A stretch of 56,574 bases of DNA from Oscillospiraceae bacterium (GTDB taxonomy: Bacteria > Bacillota > Clostridia > Oscillospirales > CAG-272): NCBI GenBank assembly GCA_015064345.1, contig SVSK01000006.1, forward strand, positions 1 to 56,574. The letters run 5' to 3'. Position numbers and translations under genes: made by a program. This document shows, one piece after another, positions 17,418 through 26,922 of the stretch. The notes beneath the pieces are model-generated. The model was given only the letters and a program-made list of their open reading frames with translations. It had not been told where the DNA came from and made no database searches. Numbering within the stretch: the stretch's first letter is position 1; the number at the start of each line of letters is the position of its first letter.

Positions 17418-18733
17418 TATTTATTTTCCTCCTTCTGCTGTTCTTCTTTCAATAGTTGCTTGGATAGTTTATTGATCTGTACAAGAGGACGGTTCGCAGG
17501 GCAAACAAAGCTGCAGCAGCCGCATTCCATGCAGGTTACAACCGAGAGAGCCTTTAATTCTTCAGCGTCCTTCTTTTCATATGCCGTAGCAATATCTACG
17601 GGAGCCAAACTGAACGGGCAGGTGTTGACGCAAGAGCCGCATCTGATACAGGCGGTAGTTTTGGGCAGCTTTGCTTCTTTCTTTGTAAGAGCGAGAACCG
17701 CATTGGTGTTTTTCAGTACAGAGCAGTCGGTATTCACAACCGTCACACCCATTATGGGGCCGCCGTATATGATCTTTTCGGGATCTTCTGTAAGTCCGCC
17801 GCAGAAGTCAAGCAGATCCTTCAGGGACGTTCCCACGGGGACCATAACATTTTGTGCTTTCTTTACCGTACCGCCGTCAACTGTCACGCACTTTTCAGTG
17901 AGAGGCATACCTGTTCTGAGATATGCTCCGATAGTTGCCAGAGTTGTGCAATTAAGTACAATGCAGCCAACGTCAATGGGAAGCTTACCTGCGCTGATCT
18001 TGCGACCGGTGGTGTGGTATACAAGCACCTTTTCGCCTCCCTGGGGATATACGGTAGGGAGAGATTTCACCGTTACAGAGCATTCAGTAACAGACTTTGC
18101 CATTTCCGTCATATTAGCGATAGCTTCTTTTTTGTTGTTTTCAATGCCGATAATTACATTGGCAATACCCATAACGCGGTTAAGCTCGCGGATCGCATAA
18201 GCCATATCATCACCGCGAGTCAGCATAGTCACAGTGTCGCTTGTGATGTAGGGCTCACATTCAGCACCGTTTATTATGAGATATTCAATCTTTTCAGGTT
18301 CTACGTCAAGCTTAACGTGAGTGGGGAATCCCGCGCCGCCAAGTCCCACAATACCGCTTTCCCTGATCGCCCGGATAAGCTCATCCTTGCTGTTAACAAC
18401 AGGAGCGCATACGTCTTCGCTCACCGCCATCTCTCCGTCGGATTCGATAACCACTGCTGTGGTAACAGAGCCGCTTGCGAGGAGATAGTCGACCAGCTTT
18501 GTCACTTTGCCCGATACGCTTGCATGGATATTGGCTGATATTCCGCCGTCCGCTTCACCTATCTTCGTGCCCACCTTAACAAGGTCTCCAACCTTAACGG
18601 TAGGGATAGCCGGCTTACCGATGTGCATAGCCATGGGGATGGTTACTGTCGCAGGAGCTGACATACGAGCCACAGGTTTTTTCGCTGTGTTTTTTCTGTG
18701 CGGGGGATGAATTCCGTGAAGATATAACGCCAT
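17417..18733 (-). CDS. rnfC: Rnf complex subunit RnfC (NADH-oxidoreducing)
   Basis: 438 residues from the ATG at 18733; the frame runs 26 codons further but over the promoter. Contains the early segment GIHPPHRKNTA, an FMN/NAD-binding region with GLGGAGFPTHVKL and NGAECEPY, and two 4Fe-4S motifs near the C-terminus (CIRCGSCVNTCP, CMECGCCSFVCP). RnfC exchanges electrons with NAD+. First gene of the operon, under a perfect-consensus promoter. The RBS is weak (AAAGGTATAGAG). Confidence 0.95.
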   Translation of the reverse strand: MALYLHGIHPPHRKNTAKKPVARMSAPATVTIPMAMHIGKPAIPTVKVGDLVKVGTKIGEADGGISANIHASVSGKVTKLVDYLLASGSVTTAVVIESDGEMAVSEDVCAPVVNSKDELIRAIRESGIVGLGGAGFPTHVKLDVEPEKIEYLIINGAECEPYITSDTVTMLTRGDDMAYAIRELNRVMGIANVIIGIENNKKEAIANMTEMAKSVTECSVTVKSLPTVYPQGGEKVLVYHTTGRKISAGKLPIDVGCIVLNCTTLATIGAYLRTGMPLTEKCVTVDGGTVKKAQNVMVPVGTSLKDLLDFCGGLTEDPEKIIYGGPIMGVTVVNTDCSVLKNTNAVLALTKKEAKLPKTTACIRCGSCVNTCPFSLAPVDIATAYEKKDAEELKALSVVTCMECGCCSFVCPANRPLVQINKLSKQLLKEEQQKEENK

Positions 18734-18776
18734 ATTCTCTATACCTTTCGTAGATTGTTGTTTTGTCAATAATTCT

Positions 18777-18805
18777 ACAATAATTATAACTGACCCAATT
18801 ATTGT
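18777..18805. promoter_or_regulatory. Inverted-repeat operator inside the rnf promoter
   Basis: ACAATAATT (18777-18785) and its exact reverse complement AATTATTGT (18797-18805) are centred 20 bp apart, two helical turns. One arm overlaps the -10 box and the other fills the -35-proximal spacer. A bound protein would block polymerase. It does not match a textbook Rex site. Confidence 0.5.
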
Positions 18806-18811
18806 TGTCAA
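18783..18811 (-). promoter_or_regulatory. Consensus sigma-A promoter of the rnf operon
   Basis: On the minus strand TTGACA (18806-18811), 17-bp spacer, TATAAT (18783-18788). Perfect consensus; transcription should start near 18776. Confidence 0.88.
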
Positions 18812-18910
18812 GCATCAATAGTTTGAATTGCAGGTAATCGCTGTGCATATGCGAGAAATCAGTCTCTCTTTTGCCCGCGGAATATTATGGCATTTTTTGC
18901 TTTTTCGCTA

Positions 18911-18939
18911 TTGATTTAACTTGCCGCGCGATATATAAT
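18911..18939 (+). promoter_or_regulatory. Sigma-A promoter of the second isomerase gene
   Basis: TTGATT at 18911-18916, 17-bp spacer, TATAAT at 18934-18939. Confidence 0.8.
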
Positions 18940-19024
18940 GTAGATAGTAAAATCACTCTGCCGAAACAGCTCTGTCAAGCGCGGCATGTGGCGGTAAAAT
19001 AATGGAATTATGAGGTAAAAAACA

Positions 19025-19861
19025 ATGATGAACAACAAAATAGGCGTTCAGGTAAACTTCAGCAAGGGTGTTAACCTTACCGCATCCTTCAAGAATGTTA
19101 TAGAAATGGATATCACATCCTGCCAGCTTTGTATCTGGGATGAATCTATGCTCACAAAGGAATATGCGGACCAGGTAAACGAAGCTGTTGCGGCAACAGG
19201 TATTGAGATCACAACGGTTTGGGCAGGCTGGGACGGTCCCTGCGAATGGAACTTCACCGACGGTCCCGCAACGATCGGACTTGTTCCTCCCGCATACAGA
19301 TATTCCCGTCTCTGTGCGCTGAAGAAGGCGTCAGAATTTGCGAGAATGATCGGAGTAAAGAAGGTGGTAACTCACGTTGGCTTCATTCCCGAAAATCCCG
19401 ATGATCCCAACTTCACAGGCACAGTTGCCGCTCTCCGCGATCTTTGCAGATTCATGAGCGAACGCGAGCAGTATTTCCTCTTTGAAACAGGTCAGGAAAC
19501 TCCCGTTACCATGCTCCGCACCATTCAGGCCATCGGCATGGACAACGTAGGCATCAACTTTGATACCGCCAACCTCATCCTCTACGGAAAGGCAAACACC
19601 CTCGACGCACTGGACGTTTTCGGTCAGTACGTTATGGAAACACACATCAAGGACGGTCTTTACCCCACAGACGGCATGCAGCTTGGAGCTGAAACTCCCG
19701 CAGGTCAGGGCAAGGCAAATCTCCCTGCCGTTATCAAAAAACTTGGCGAGCTGGGCTACACAGGCACACTCACCATCGAGCGCGAGATCACAGGCGACCA
19801 GCAGAAGAAGGACATTGCCATGGCAAGAGACCTCCTCAAGCAGTGGATGGCAGAAGCGTAA
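19025..19861 (+). CDS. Sugar phosphate isomerase/epimerase family protein
   Basis: 278 residues; two adjacent ATG codons (19025, 19028) follow GAGGT. TIM-barrel fold of the xylose-isomerase-like group: YFLFETGQETP gives a metal-binding Glu, VGINFDTANLILYG an Asp, METHIKDG a His-x-x-Asp pair and GTLTIEREI the last Glu. No signal peptide. Substrate unknown. It is only remotely similar to the isomerase at 8707, so these are not recent duplicates. Confidence 0.84.
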   Translation: MMNNKIGVQVNFSKGVNLTASFKNVIEMDITSCQLCIWDESMLTKEYADQVNEAVAATGIEITTVWAGWDGPCEWNFTDGPATIGLVPPAYRYSRLCALKKASEFARMIGVKKVVTHVGFIPENPDDPNFTGTVAALRDLCRFMSEREQYFLFETGQETPVTMLRTIQAIGMDNVGINFDTANLILYGKANTLDALDVFGQYVMETHIKDGLYPTDGMQLGAETPAGQGKANLPAVIKKLGELGYTGTLTIEREITGDQQKKDIAMARDLLKQWMAEA

Positions 19862-19875
19862 AAGAAGAAATAACA

Positions 19876-19902
19876 AAAGCCTTACTTCATCGGTAGGGCT
19901 TT
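19876..19902 (+). terminator. Terminator, GCCTTAC/GTAGGGC family (copy 2)
   Basis: AAAAGCCTTAC pairs with GTAGGGCTTT with one G-U pair, in plus orientation only, just after the isomerase stop. Confidence 0.75.
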
Positions 19903-19946
19903 GTTTGAAAAAATCTGATTTTTCACATATTTTTCTCTTTTTTTGC

Positions 19947-19972
19947 GGAACAAATCCGATAGTTCATTCGTC
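19947..19972 (+). promoter_or_regulatory. ECF-sigma-like promoter of the 641-residue lipoprotein gene
   Basis: GGAAC at 19947-19951, 17-bp spacer, CGTC at 19969-19972, followed by TATATAAGCA at 19983. The same arrangement lies upstream of the DHHW lipoprotein gene (34160-34184). No good sigma-A pair is seen here. Confidence 0.45.
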
Positions 19973-20024
19973 TAATAGTATGTATATAAGCAGTCAACCA
20001 TCAAAGAATTGGAAAGGAGCCGTT

Positions 20025-21950
20025 ATGCGCAGATCAGTTTTATGTTTGTTCGTTTTAGTCACAGTACTATTCACACTTGCAGGCTGCAATAAAGGGCCCT
20101 CCCCACAAGGCTCACCTGATGCAACAGAAGAGAGTGTAGACACTATACTCCCGTCCCCTCCGCCCGAAACGGATGATACACCCGACGCACGACCCGAAAC
20201 GGAAGATGTTCCAAATACGCCACCCGAACCGAGTCTGCCACTCATACACGAGGCTAAAGTGTCGGTCCTTCCCCATGGAACAGAAGCAGCACAGATGCAC
20301 GCTTGGTTCTCAGGCGCTGAAGCTAATTATTTCTTCTATGAGTCCGGCAAGGAAAATATGGAATTCTACCGTGTCCAAAATTTATACTCCAGAGATGAGT
20401 ATATTGAAAAGCTCACTCTTACCCTACCCAACGGCTACTATGGCGGCAGTATCGTCAGAGCAGATACCACAAGCGGTGGGTACGAGAGTGACGGGATCAG
20501 ATTTATCGTAAGTGCTACGCATAACGGAGGGCAGGTATATCTCAATTACACTCTTTCTGCAGACAAGGCATCGGGATATTACGTTCTCACCTCCGTGAGC
20601 GAGACTACTGAAGAAGAATTCACACCTACTCTTGGAGACCGTACGCTAGAATTTGTAGCACACAGCCTGTACACGCAAGTAGGAGCAACTGTGTCACTAT
20701 CTGTTCCCGCGTATTGGGAGATAGGTTATTATGGAAGCGGCAATGGCTATATCCAGGAGGAAGATGTTCTGAACATTCTGCCATATGACACCACAATAAA
20801 GCGTTCTCTCTTTAATACCGTAGATACAGATTTTGACGCAATGTTGGCAGAACTGAGCAACGATACCTATTCTATCGGCGATACAGTCATTTCGGGCACT
20901 ACCGTATCGGGATACGAATACAAGGGCGTCTCTGTTGATATGCACAAGGCGTACAGGCACATCTTCCGCATTACCACAGAACGGGAGATATACAATTTTG
21001 AGGTATGGGAGTGGCCCGCATACGATGAGGGAATAGACTTCCTCACCGACGTTGTTATTCCCGTAGTTGAGTCGTTCTCTGTGGAATACCACGAGGAAGA
21101 AGCAATTACCGATATTGCCGACTGGGACAGTCTCCCTTGGGTGGAAGAGCCCCGCGCTGATGGAAAACGCGCTCAGAATATATACAATTTTATTTACGAT
21201 ATGGTAAGCGGCGAGTCAAAGTATCCCGAAATTAACGGTCTCGGAATAAGAAACTATTCAATCACTCTCCTTGAGAATGCCTCTCACGAATCTACCGTCC
21301 GTTTCACATTCACCGTAACAGGCAACTCTCTTCCACAAACTCTACCGCCCGGAACGCACACGAAAATCATTTCCGTCGTAATGTACATGAATCTGTACGA
21401 TAATAAAAAGCCTGAGACACAGGAAGAATATACTGCAGCCGACAATATACAGCGCGGGCTTGACAAATACGGAGACATTCCTGCTGTTTTGGCTCTGCAC
21501 AAATATCTCTGTTTCCCAAACATGGATGAGATCCCCGACCACGGAGATTGGCCTTCAGACACTTACAGCATCCCATACCCTTATATTTGCGCGTACTACG
21601 GAAACAAAAACCTTGAAATAAGCTTCGATCTGCTACAGCAGCTTTTACTTGAAAAATTCGGTATTTCCGTTGAAAGACCCGATGACGGCGCCCACTTATA
21701 CAGCTGCGAATACAATAAAGAGACTGATACTGTCAGATACTCCGACACTCGCGGATATAATTCAACCCACCGTTTTGTGGATGTAACAGAATCCGACGGC
21801 ATTACCTACGTTACCGTTCAGTTCTACGCAGATGACTTTTATCTCATCCCGTCTTATAAGATAGTTTACAAAATAGGCGAGGGAGACATATTCCTCGGAT
21901 GTGAGGTGCTCGAAACGGGAAACTACAAACCGCACTCAATCGGCTGGTAA
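20025..21950 (+). CDS. Large lipoprotein of unknown function
   Basis: 641 residues from the ATG at 20025 (AAAGGAGC upstream). Lipobox FTLAGC, then an acidic Pro/Thr linker to about residue 70 (repeats of PETDD, PETED, PEPS) that would hold the protein off the membrane. Two beta-rich regions follow: residues 85-330 include a paired strand pattern VSLSVPAYWEIGYYGSG, and 380-641 hold RDYGxP-like Tyr-rich strands and a C-terminal VYKIGEGDIFLGCEV. I do not recognise a family. No partner gene in the operon. Confidence 0.78.
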   Translation: MRRSVLCLFVLVTVLFTLAGCNKGPSPQGSPDATEESVDTILPSPPPETDDTPDARPETEDVPNTPPEPSLPLIHEAKVSVLPHGTEAAQMHAWFSGAEANYFFYESGKENMEFYRVQNLYSRDEYIEKLTLTLPNGYYGGSIVRADTTSGGYESDGIRFIVSATHNGGQVYLNYTLSADKASGYYVLTSVSETTEEEFTPTLGDRTLEFVAHSLYTQVGATVSLSVPAYWEIGYYGSGNGYIQEEDVLNILPYDTTIKRSLFNTVDTDFDAMLAELSNDTYSIGDTVISGTTVSGYEYKGVSVDMHKAYRHIFRITTEREIYNFEVWEWPAYDEGIDFLTDVVIPVVESFSVEYHEEEAITDIADWDSLPWVEEPRADGKRAQNIYNFIYDMVSGESKYPEINGLGIRNYSITLLENASHESTVRFTFTVTGNSLPQTLPPGTHTKIISVVMYMNLYDNKKPETQEEYTAADNIQRGLDKYGDIPAVLALHKYLCFPNMDEIPDHGDWPSDTYSIPYPYICAYYGNKNLEISFDLLQQLLLEKFGISVERPDDGAHLYSCEYNKETDTVRYSDTRGYNSTHRFVDVTESDGITYVTVQFYADDFYLIPSYKIVYKIGEGDIFLGCEVLETGNYKPHSIGW

Positions 21951-21963
21951 ACGAATGTATAAC

Positions 21964-21993
21964 AAAAGCCCTACCGTAAGGTAAGGCTTTTTT
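21964..21993. terminator. Bidirectional terminator, GCCTTAC/GTAGGGC family (copy 3)
   Basis: Sits between the convergent lipoprotein and GH-A genes. Stem GCCCTAC/GTAAGGC on the plus strand (C-A mismatch), GCCTTAC/GTAGGGC on the minus strand (G-U pair). Confidence 0.8.
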
Positions 21994-21998
21994 CTTTA

Positions 21999-23969
21999 TT
22001 ATTCTTCTCTGATGTGGTAATACATGGACGGGTACGCCTGACCAACGGTGAAGCGGAGGATTCCGTCCTCGTAGGTAGTGGGAAGCGCGCCTATGTAGAA
22101 GCCCTCTGCACTTACCGCCCATACTCTCATGGTGGGGCAGGATGTGCGGATCTCGATATCAGCCTCGATAACCTCAACGGTAATGGGAGCATTTCCGTAT
22201 TCCAGCATCAGGTCTCCGTCAAACTTTGCGTCCGTGTTCTTTGCTCTGCCTACGGTTGTGAGAAGCATGTTGTCGCACTTGTCTATGGGCTCGTCGGACA
22301 GGGATGAGAGCGCAACTACCGCAAAGTCAGTCTTGCCCTCTACAGAAAGGCCGTCGATCTCGATCTTGCCGTTCTTCTCAAGGAAGCCGTAGATGCACTT
22401 TGACTTGGGTGTGTCGATAGTGCCGTAGTTCTTGTCCCAGTTGCGGTACATCTCGCCTGTGTCGGAGCGAACCTCCTTCTTTGAGAGATCCACGAGAGCG
22501 GTCTTCTCGTCGATCACGCGGTCTGCGGTACTTTCACCCTCGTCATATTCCATGCCGATCTTCGTGTACTCGGACACAGCGGAAAGTTCATCAAAGGGGC
22601 AGGTGTTCATGGTCAGCGCCTTCATTGCTGTGGTGTTTGGAGATTCCTTTACGTCTCCGCGGCGGGTCATAAGTGCGGCATGATAGAAGAGACCGAACTT
22701 TGCGGGGTCGTTCCATGTGGAGAAGATACCCTCTCTGTAACCGGTGCCGCCGATTGATTCCGCGCTGATCTCCTTGCCGAGCATCTTCATGTTCTCAAGA
22801 TGTGAGGAGTAGGCGTATGTGTGAATTGCAAATCCCGACCAGCCCTGAAGCAGTCCCGCCGCCGCAAAAAGAACGGGAGACTCCGCTCTGTATTCGTTGG
22901 GCCAGGGCATATCCCACTCGGAGCAGAACATGGGTCTGCCGAAGGATCTTGCCGCCGCCATGTGATGGAGGAATCCGTCGGGTGCCTGTGTGAGTGCGGT
23001 GTTGAGGAATCGCTGGTCCCCCGGATTCCAACGCCAATCGTAGAAGTAGAAGTGGCTGTCGTTGAAGTCGCACACGTTGTTGGGCTTTCTCTGCTCATTT
23101 GTAACTGCCCAGTTTGTGCCGCAGATGGGAATTTTCACCCCGATCTCACGGAGGCAGTTGATCATATCAAGGTAATGATCCTCTTGCAGCTTCACGCGGA
23201 AAGCGGACTGGATGGGATCGTTAAAATCGTTGATATCACAGGTTGCGGCGTCAATGTCAGCACCTGTTTCCTTTGCCCACTCTGCTAAAAGTCCGCGGTA
23301 GATGGTAACGTAAGGCTCGATGTCGATCTTGTAAATGGAGAAGTCGCTCTCATTTACGATCTCCGCCATAACGATTGCAGGCTCGTCCTTGTACGCCACG
23401 CCTGTGAACTCGTTAACGTGATTCCACAAGTCTCTTGCAAGCTCCTTTTGAAGTTCAACGATGCGAGGGGCGAAGTAGTTGTAAGGCTTGCTGCCGTCCT
23501 TCAGAAGAAAAGCATTCTCAACCTCATCCCCTGTCTTGAACTTGCGGTAGGTGTACATATCCATGTAGGTATAGATACCCTCTTCCTTGAGGCAGTAGAT
23601 GAGATAGTCAAGCCGTCTCATGCTCTCGGGGTCAAAGGTCTGTGTGTTCTTATGGTGAGGTCCTTTAGTGAACTGGAAAATGTTCGGGGTCGCCCACTCT
23701 GCGTCAAGCTGATGAAGTCTTACAATGTTGCAGCCGATCTTTGCAAGTCGCTTGGCGAATTTTTCCGCGTAATCGTAGTCAGGGAAGTTGTGGCCGCTGT
23801 TTACGTTAGTACCCCAGAAGCGGGCAACGGTGCCATCCTCGAACACGAATCTGTCACCGTCCGCTTTAAGAAAACCGTGCTTGCCCGCAGGCTTTTCGTC
23901 TTCAAAAATAAAGCTTATGTCAAAAGGTGCGTCGTATGGATCAGCGGGAAAAGGTATGTATCTTGACAT
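21999..23969 (-). CDS. Clan GH-A (GH5-like) glycoside hydrolase
   Basis: 656 residues. The start follows AGGAGC. A TIM barrel carries the two catalytic glutamates expected in clan A: Glu207 in AEIVNESD (acid/base) and Glu351 in FCSEWDMPWP (nucleophile). NxVRLHQLD and SHFYFYDW segments line the pocket. A beta domain (about 520-656) follows. There is no signal peptide, so it probably acts on imported sugars. Specificity cannot be read. It follows the ceramidase-like gene by 17 bp and is cotranscribed; the pair may process a glycolipid, but that is speculation. Confidence 0.83.
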   Translation of the reverse strand: MSRYIPFPADPYDAPFDISFIFEDEKPAGKHGFLKADGDRFVFEDGTVARFWGTNVNSGHNFPDYDYAEKFAKRLAKIGCNIVRLHQLDAEWATPNIFQFTKGPHHKNTQTFDPESMRRLDYLIYCLKEEGIYTYMDMYTYRKFKTGDEVENAFLLKDGSKPYNYFAPRIVELQKELARDLWNHVNEFTGVAYKDEPAIVMAEIVNESDFSIYKIDIEPYVTIYRGLLAEWAKETGADIDAATCDINDFNDPIQSAFRVKLQEDHYLDMINCLREIGVKIPICGTNWAVTNEQRKPNNVCDFNDSHFYFYDWRWNPGDQRFLNTALTQAPDGFLHHMAAARSFGRPMFCSEWDMPWPNEYRAESPVLFAAAGLLQGWSGFAIHTYAYSSHLENMKMLGKEISAESIGGTGYREGIFSTWNDPAKFGLFYHAALMTRRGDVKESPNTTAMKALTMNTCPFDELSAVSEYTKIGMEYDEGESTADRVIDEKTALVDLSKKEVRSDTGEMYRNWDKNYGTIDTPKSKCIYGFLEKNGKIEIDGLSVEGKTDFAVVALSSLSDEPIDKCDNMLLTTVGRAKNTDAKFDGDLMLEYGNAPITVEVIEADIEIRTSCPTMRVWAVSAEGFYIGALPTTYEDGILRFTVGQAYPSMYYHIREE

Positions 23970-23986
23970 TGTTCTGCTCCTATATA

Positions 23987-25384
23987 TTATTTCTTGATTA
24001 TTTCACGTACTGCGGCAATACTTTCTCGAACCAGTACCTCACCTGCGTCAGCTCCGCTCTGACACGCGAAAATCACTGCGCTGTAGCCGCCTCGCTTCAT
24101 GGCATCAGGGGTCGGGAGGTAGTTGAGGTCGTCGTCCGTCATCTGCACGTCCAGCACATGAGCTTCGGGGCACGCGGCCTTGATTCTGTCGGCATACTCA
24201 ACAAACAGCTCATAGGGATTGGAAATGAGCACAGTCTTACCCATTCTGAGAAGATGCACCGCACCGTCAACGATCTTGCGTCCGCGTCTCTGTCTGCCGA
24301 TTATGGTGTCAGCACTGCACAGCTCAAACACATCCGTACCGTCGGTTTCCTCGAAGATGATAAGCTCGCCTTCGCTCTTGCCGTACTTTTTCTCCAGTGC
24401 CGCCATGTCAAGGGTAGCTTTCTCGTATTCTTCATCGGTGGGATTCCAGATAGGCAGATCCACGTGCTTAACAAAGTGATAAGCCTCGCCCTCGTTTCGG
24501 TATAGAGGCGCATCCTTTAAGGCGACGATCTCTCGGCCTATCTTCTCGCCCAGATCGCGGCAGCCCTCTTCTTCCCACATGCTGACTTCCCCCGGTATCG
24601 TGGAGAGAAGATCGCGTGGAGAAAGGTCGCCAGCCGAGCCGGAAAGCGAAACAAGCGGGATGTTCCCGATGTGCTTTTCCATGTAGTCACGGGTATATCC
24701 CCAGAAGTCGGAGGAGATCACGCACTGATTCTCAATAACCTGCGCGGGACAGGGTACGTTTGCCACGATGCCTTTGAGCTCACCGTCAGTCGCCCGTTTT
24801 GCGTAGATAATGCTCATTGGACCGCCGTCATGGTTTTCCATTTTGAGAAAGTTTGCCTCATGAGTCGAGCCGTACATCACAGCGTAGCCTTCCTTGTACA
24901 CTGTGCGGCGGGAGTAAGAGGTCATGATTCTCGATACAGCCACCTCGGTATAGCACTCCTCCATCGATTCGGTCGCCTGCTTTACCGCATCCGCGATACT
25001 GTCTGCAACGAAAAGCGCGTATTCCTCAGGGGTGGTCAAGTCATCGTACAGCTTTTCCTCCGCCTTGAAGGAGCAAAGCATGCACTCCTGCTCACGTCCT
25101 ACGTAAGGTGCTGTGTGAGTGTGAGTAGCGGAGATTGCGATATCGTCATGGGTGAATCCGGGCACAAAAGCCGCAATCCTTTCCGCAGCCATCTGTGGCA
25201 CGGGAGGCATAATGTGAAGCAGGTCCACCGACGCCCAGACAGTTATCCTGCCCTCCGTCTCTATTGCCATGGCTGTGGTATATATTCTCGAATGTATTTT
25301 TTCGGCTATTCTGACGTTGAACTGTCCCTGCAGCGCTACCTTGCCCGCGGGAGTAATGTCCGCCTTTCCGAATCCTATCTTCAT
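23987..25384 (-). CDS. Neutral/alkaline ceramidase-like hydrolase (cytoplasmic)
   Basis: 465 residues from the ATG at 25384, preceded by GGAGGT. Matches the N-terminal domain of neutral ceramidases: ADITPAG at residues 8-14, the zinc His pair in SATHTHTAP (about 86-93), SSDFWGYTRDYMEK and GSAGDLSPRD (249-258), the site corresponding to the active Ser loop GDVSPN. Genuine secreted ceramidases are longer and have a signal peptide and a C-terminal domain; both are absent. The amide substrate is unknown. It leads a two-gene unit with the GH-A hydrolase. Confidence 0.75.
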   Translation of the reverse strand: MKIGFGKADITPAGKVALQGQFNVRIAEKIHSRIYTTAMAIETEGRITVWASVDLLHIMPPVPQMAAERIAAFVPGFTHDDIAISATHTHTAPYVGREQECMLCSFKAEEKLYDDLTTPEEYALFVADSIADAVKQATESMEECYTEVAVSRIMTSYSRRTVYKEGYAVMYGSTHEANFLKMENHDGGPMSIIYAKRATDGELKGIVANVPCPAQVIENQCVISSDFWGYTRDYMEKHIGNIPLVSLSGSAGDLSPRDLLSTIPGEVSMWEEEGCRDLGEKIGREIVALKDAPLYRNEGEAYHFVKHVDLPIWNPTDEEYEKATLDMAALEKKYGKSEGELIIFEETDGTDVFELCSADTIIGRQRRGRKIVDGAVHLLRMGKTVLISNPYELFVEYADRIKAACPEAHVLDVQMTDDDLNYLPTPDAMKRGGYSAVIFACQSGADAGEVLVRESIAAVREIIKK

Positions 25385-25415
25385 AGTGACCTCCGCATCA
25401 AAATTTACCACTTAA

Positions 25416-25445
25416 ACTATACAACAACACACCGCGTTAAGTCAA
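25416..25445 (-). promoter_or_regulatory. Sigma-A promoter of the ceramidase-like operon
   Basis: On the minus strand TTGACT (25440-25445), 18-bp spacer, TATAGT (25416-25421). Confidence 0.68.
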
Positions 25446-25488
25446 GTATTTTGCGAAAAAATGCACGTTGTATCTTCTCTCAAACACC

Positions 25489-25517
25489 TTGACATCAATG
25501 TTCTGTTTTAGTAAAAT
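25489..25517 (+). promoter_or_regulatory. Sigma-A promoter of the NodB-like deacetylase gene
   Basis: TTGACA at 25489-25494, 17-bp spacer, TAAAAT at 25512-25517. Divergent from the ceramidase-like promoter 44 bp away. Confidence 0.75.
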
Positions 25518-25551
25518 AGAGTCAACCACTTACTCATCCGGAGGTAAAACT

Positions 25552-26880
25552 ATGACAGATATCATCTTCACCTTTGATACAGAAGACTATGTCAACGAAA
25601 AAGGTGCCGACGGAATAATCAGAGCATCAAAAATGATACGAGAAGCGGGATTCACGCCGTGTCACAATATTGTTGGTTGGCTTGCAGAGGCTCTTGTGAA
25701 GTGGGGCAGACAGGACTGCATCGACGAGCTTAAGCAGTGCGAGATACATACCCACTCTCTGAAGCACTCATACCACCCCACAATTAACGAATATACGGAT
25801 ATCGAGGACTTTGACAAGGCAATGAAACACTTCCGCCGCGAAGAGGACGAGTGTTTTGACATAATCCGTCGAATACTCGGTGAGCATCGTATATCAGCCG
25901 CATCCCCGCCCGGAGTATCGGACTCTTATGTGGCGCTGTACGGATACGCCGACATGGGAGTTGAAATTTTCGAAGGCGGACTTACAAACGATACTGTTCG
26001 TTCAAGACCCGTATCCTTCTGCAACCTTTGGAATATTTTGCTCGAGTGCTGTTATGATAATTTCGGCAAATGCTCAAAGGATGACGTTCTGGGGCTTATC
26101 GAAAAAATGGCAAAGCTTGAGGTGTGCATATGTCTCCACCATCCCCAGATGCACGTTGTCACCTCATTTACCGACAGGCAGAATTTCTACAAGGAAAATG
26201 CCGAGGGTGAGTGGGTCAAGAGTGAGCTGTGCTCCGAGGAGGATGTTAAGCGCTTTGAAGAAAATCTCCGTTTCTTCCTCGAAAAGATAAAATCAGACGA
26301 TCGCTTCAATGTGACAACATATGATGCTCTTGCGGATAAGCTTCGCTCTCACAGAGTTGTTACTCGTGATATGATACCCGAGTTAAAGCAGGCACTCACC
26401 GATGACTTTTTCCCCGTAACTGTTCCCGAATCACTGTGTATCAGCGATATTCTTCTTGCCTGCCGCGACTTTTTGCTCGGAAAAGATGAACACGTATGCG
26501 AAAAGGTCTATGGATTCCTCGACGTTCCTTACGCCATCCCCCACCCCGTCAAGGTTACAGCGGAGGAAATGCGCGAGTCCGCAACACAGATACCGGACGG
26601 CACTTTCCTACCTACAGAAATAACCGTGGGTGGTAAAAAGCTGGGACCTGCCGACTGGCTCCGCGCCGCACTTGCCATTCTCTCCGGCGAGGAAGCGTTC
26701 ACAGTTGTTCCCGACAAATGGCAGATAGATCTGAACGAATTCCCCACTCTGCGCAATCAGCGCCTTGCCGGCTGGTGGATACATTCAGACTCCTTTAAGG
26801 ATGAATATATCTCCGACAGATGCCGTCTCCAGAGCTGGACAATCCGCCTGCCCAAAGGCACAAAGAGAAGGATTTACTAA
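25552..26880 (+). CDS. Polysaccharide deacetylase (NodB-fold) family protein
   Basis: 442 residues from the ATG at 25552 (GGAGGT upstream; earlier codons lie in the promoter). NodB motif 1 is FTFDTEDY and motif 2 is EIHTHSLKHSYHP, giving the Asp and two His for the metal; SPPGVSDSY fits motif 3. The last ~170 residues (after about 270) form an extra domain, ending GWWIHSDSFKDE, not seen in simple deacetylases. No signal peptide, so a cytoplasmic substrate is implied. The locus neighbours glycosidase and ceramidase-like genes. Confidence 0.78.
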   Translation: MTDIIFTFDTEDYVNEKGADGIIRASKMIREAGFTPCHNIVGWLAEALVKWGRQDCIDELKQCEIHTHSLKHSYHPTINEYTDIEDFDKAMKHFRREEDECFDIIRRILGEHRISAASPPGVSDSYVALYGYADMGVEIFEGGLTNDTVRSRPVSFCNLWNILLECCYDNFGKCSKDDVLGLIEKMAKLEVCICLHHPQMHVVTSFTDRQNFYKENAEGEWVKSELCSEEDVKRFEENLRFFLEKIKSDDRFNVTTYDALADKLRSHRVVTRDMIPELKQALTDDFFPVTVPESLCISDILLACRDFLLGKDEHVCEKVYGFLDVPYAIPHPVKVTAEEMRESATQIPDGTFLPTEITVGGKKLGPADWLRAALAILSGEEAFTVVPDKWQIDLNEFPTLRNQRLAGWWIHSDSFKDEYISDRCRLQSWTIRLPKGTKRRIY

Positions 26881-26886
26881 AATAAT

Positions 26887-26918
26887 AAAAAAGCCCTACC
26901 GACCAAGGTAAGGCTTTT
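26887..26918. terminator. Bidirectional terminator, GCCTTAC/GTAGGGC family (copy 4)
   Basis: Between convergent deacetylase and SDR genes; same stem and flanking A/T runs as the other copies, G-U version on the minus strand. Confidence 0.8.
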
Positions 26919-26922
26919 ATCT

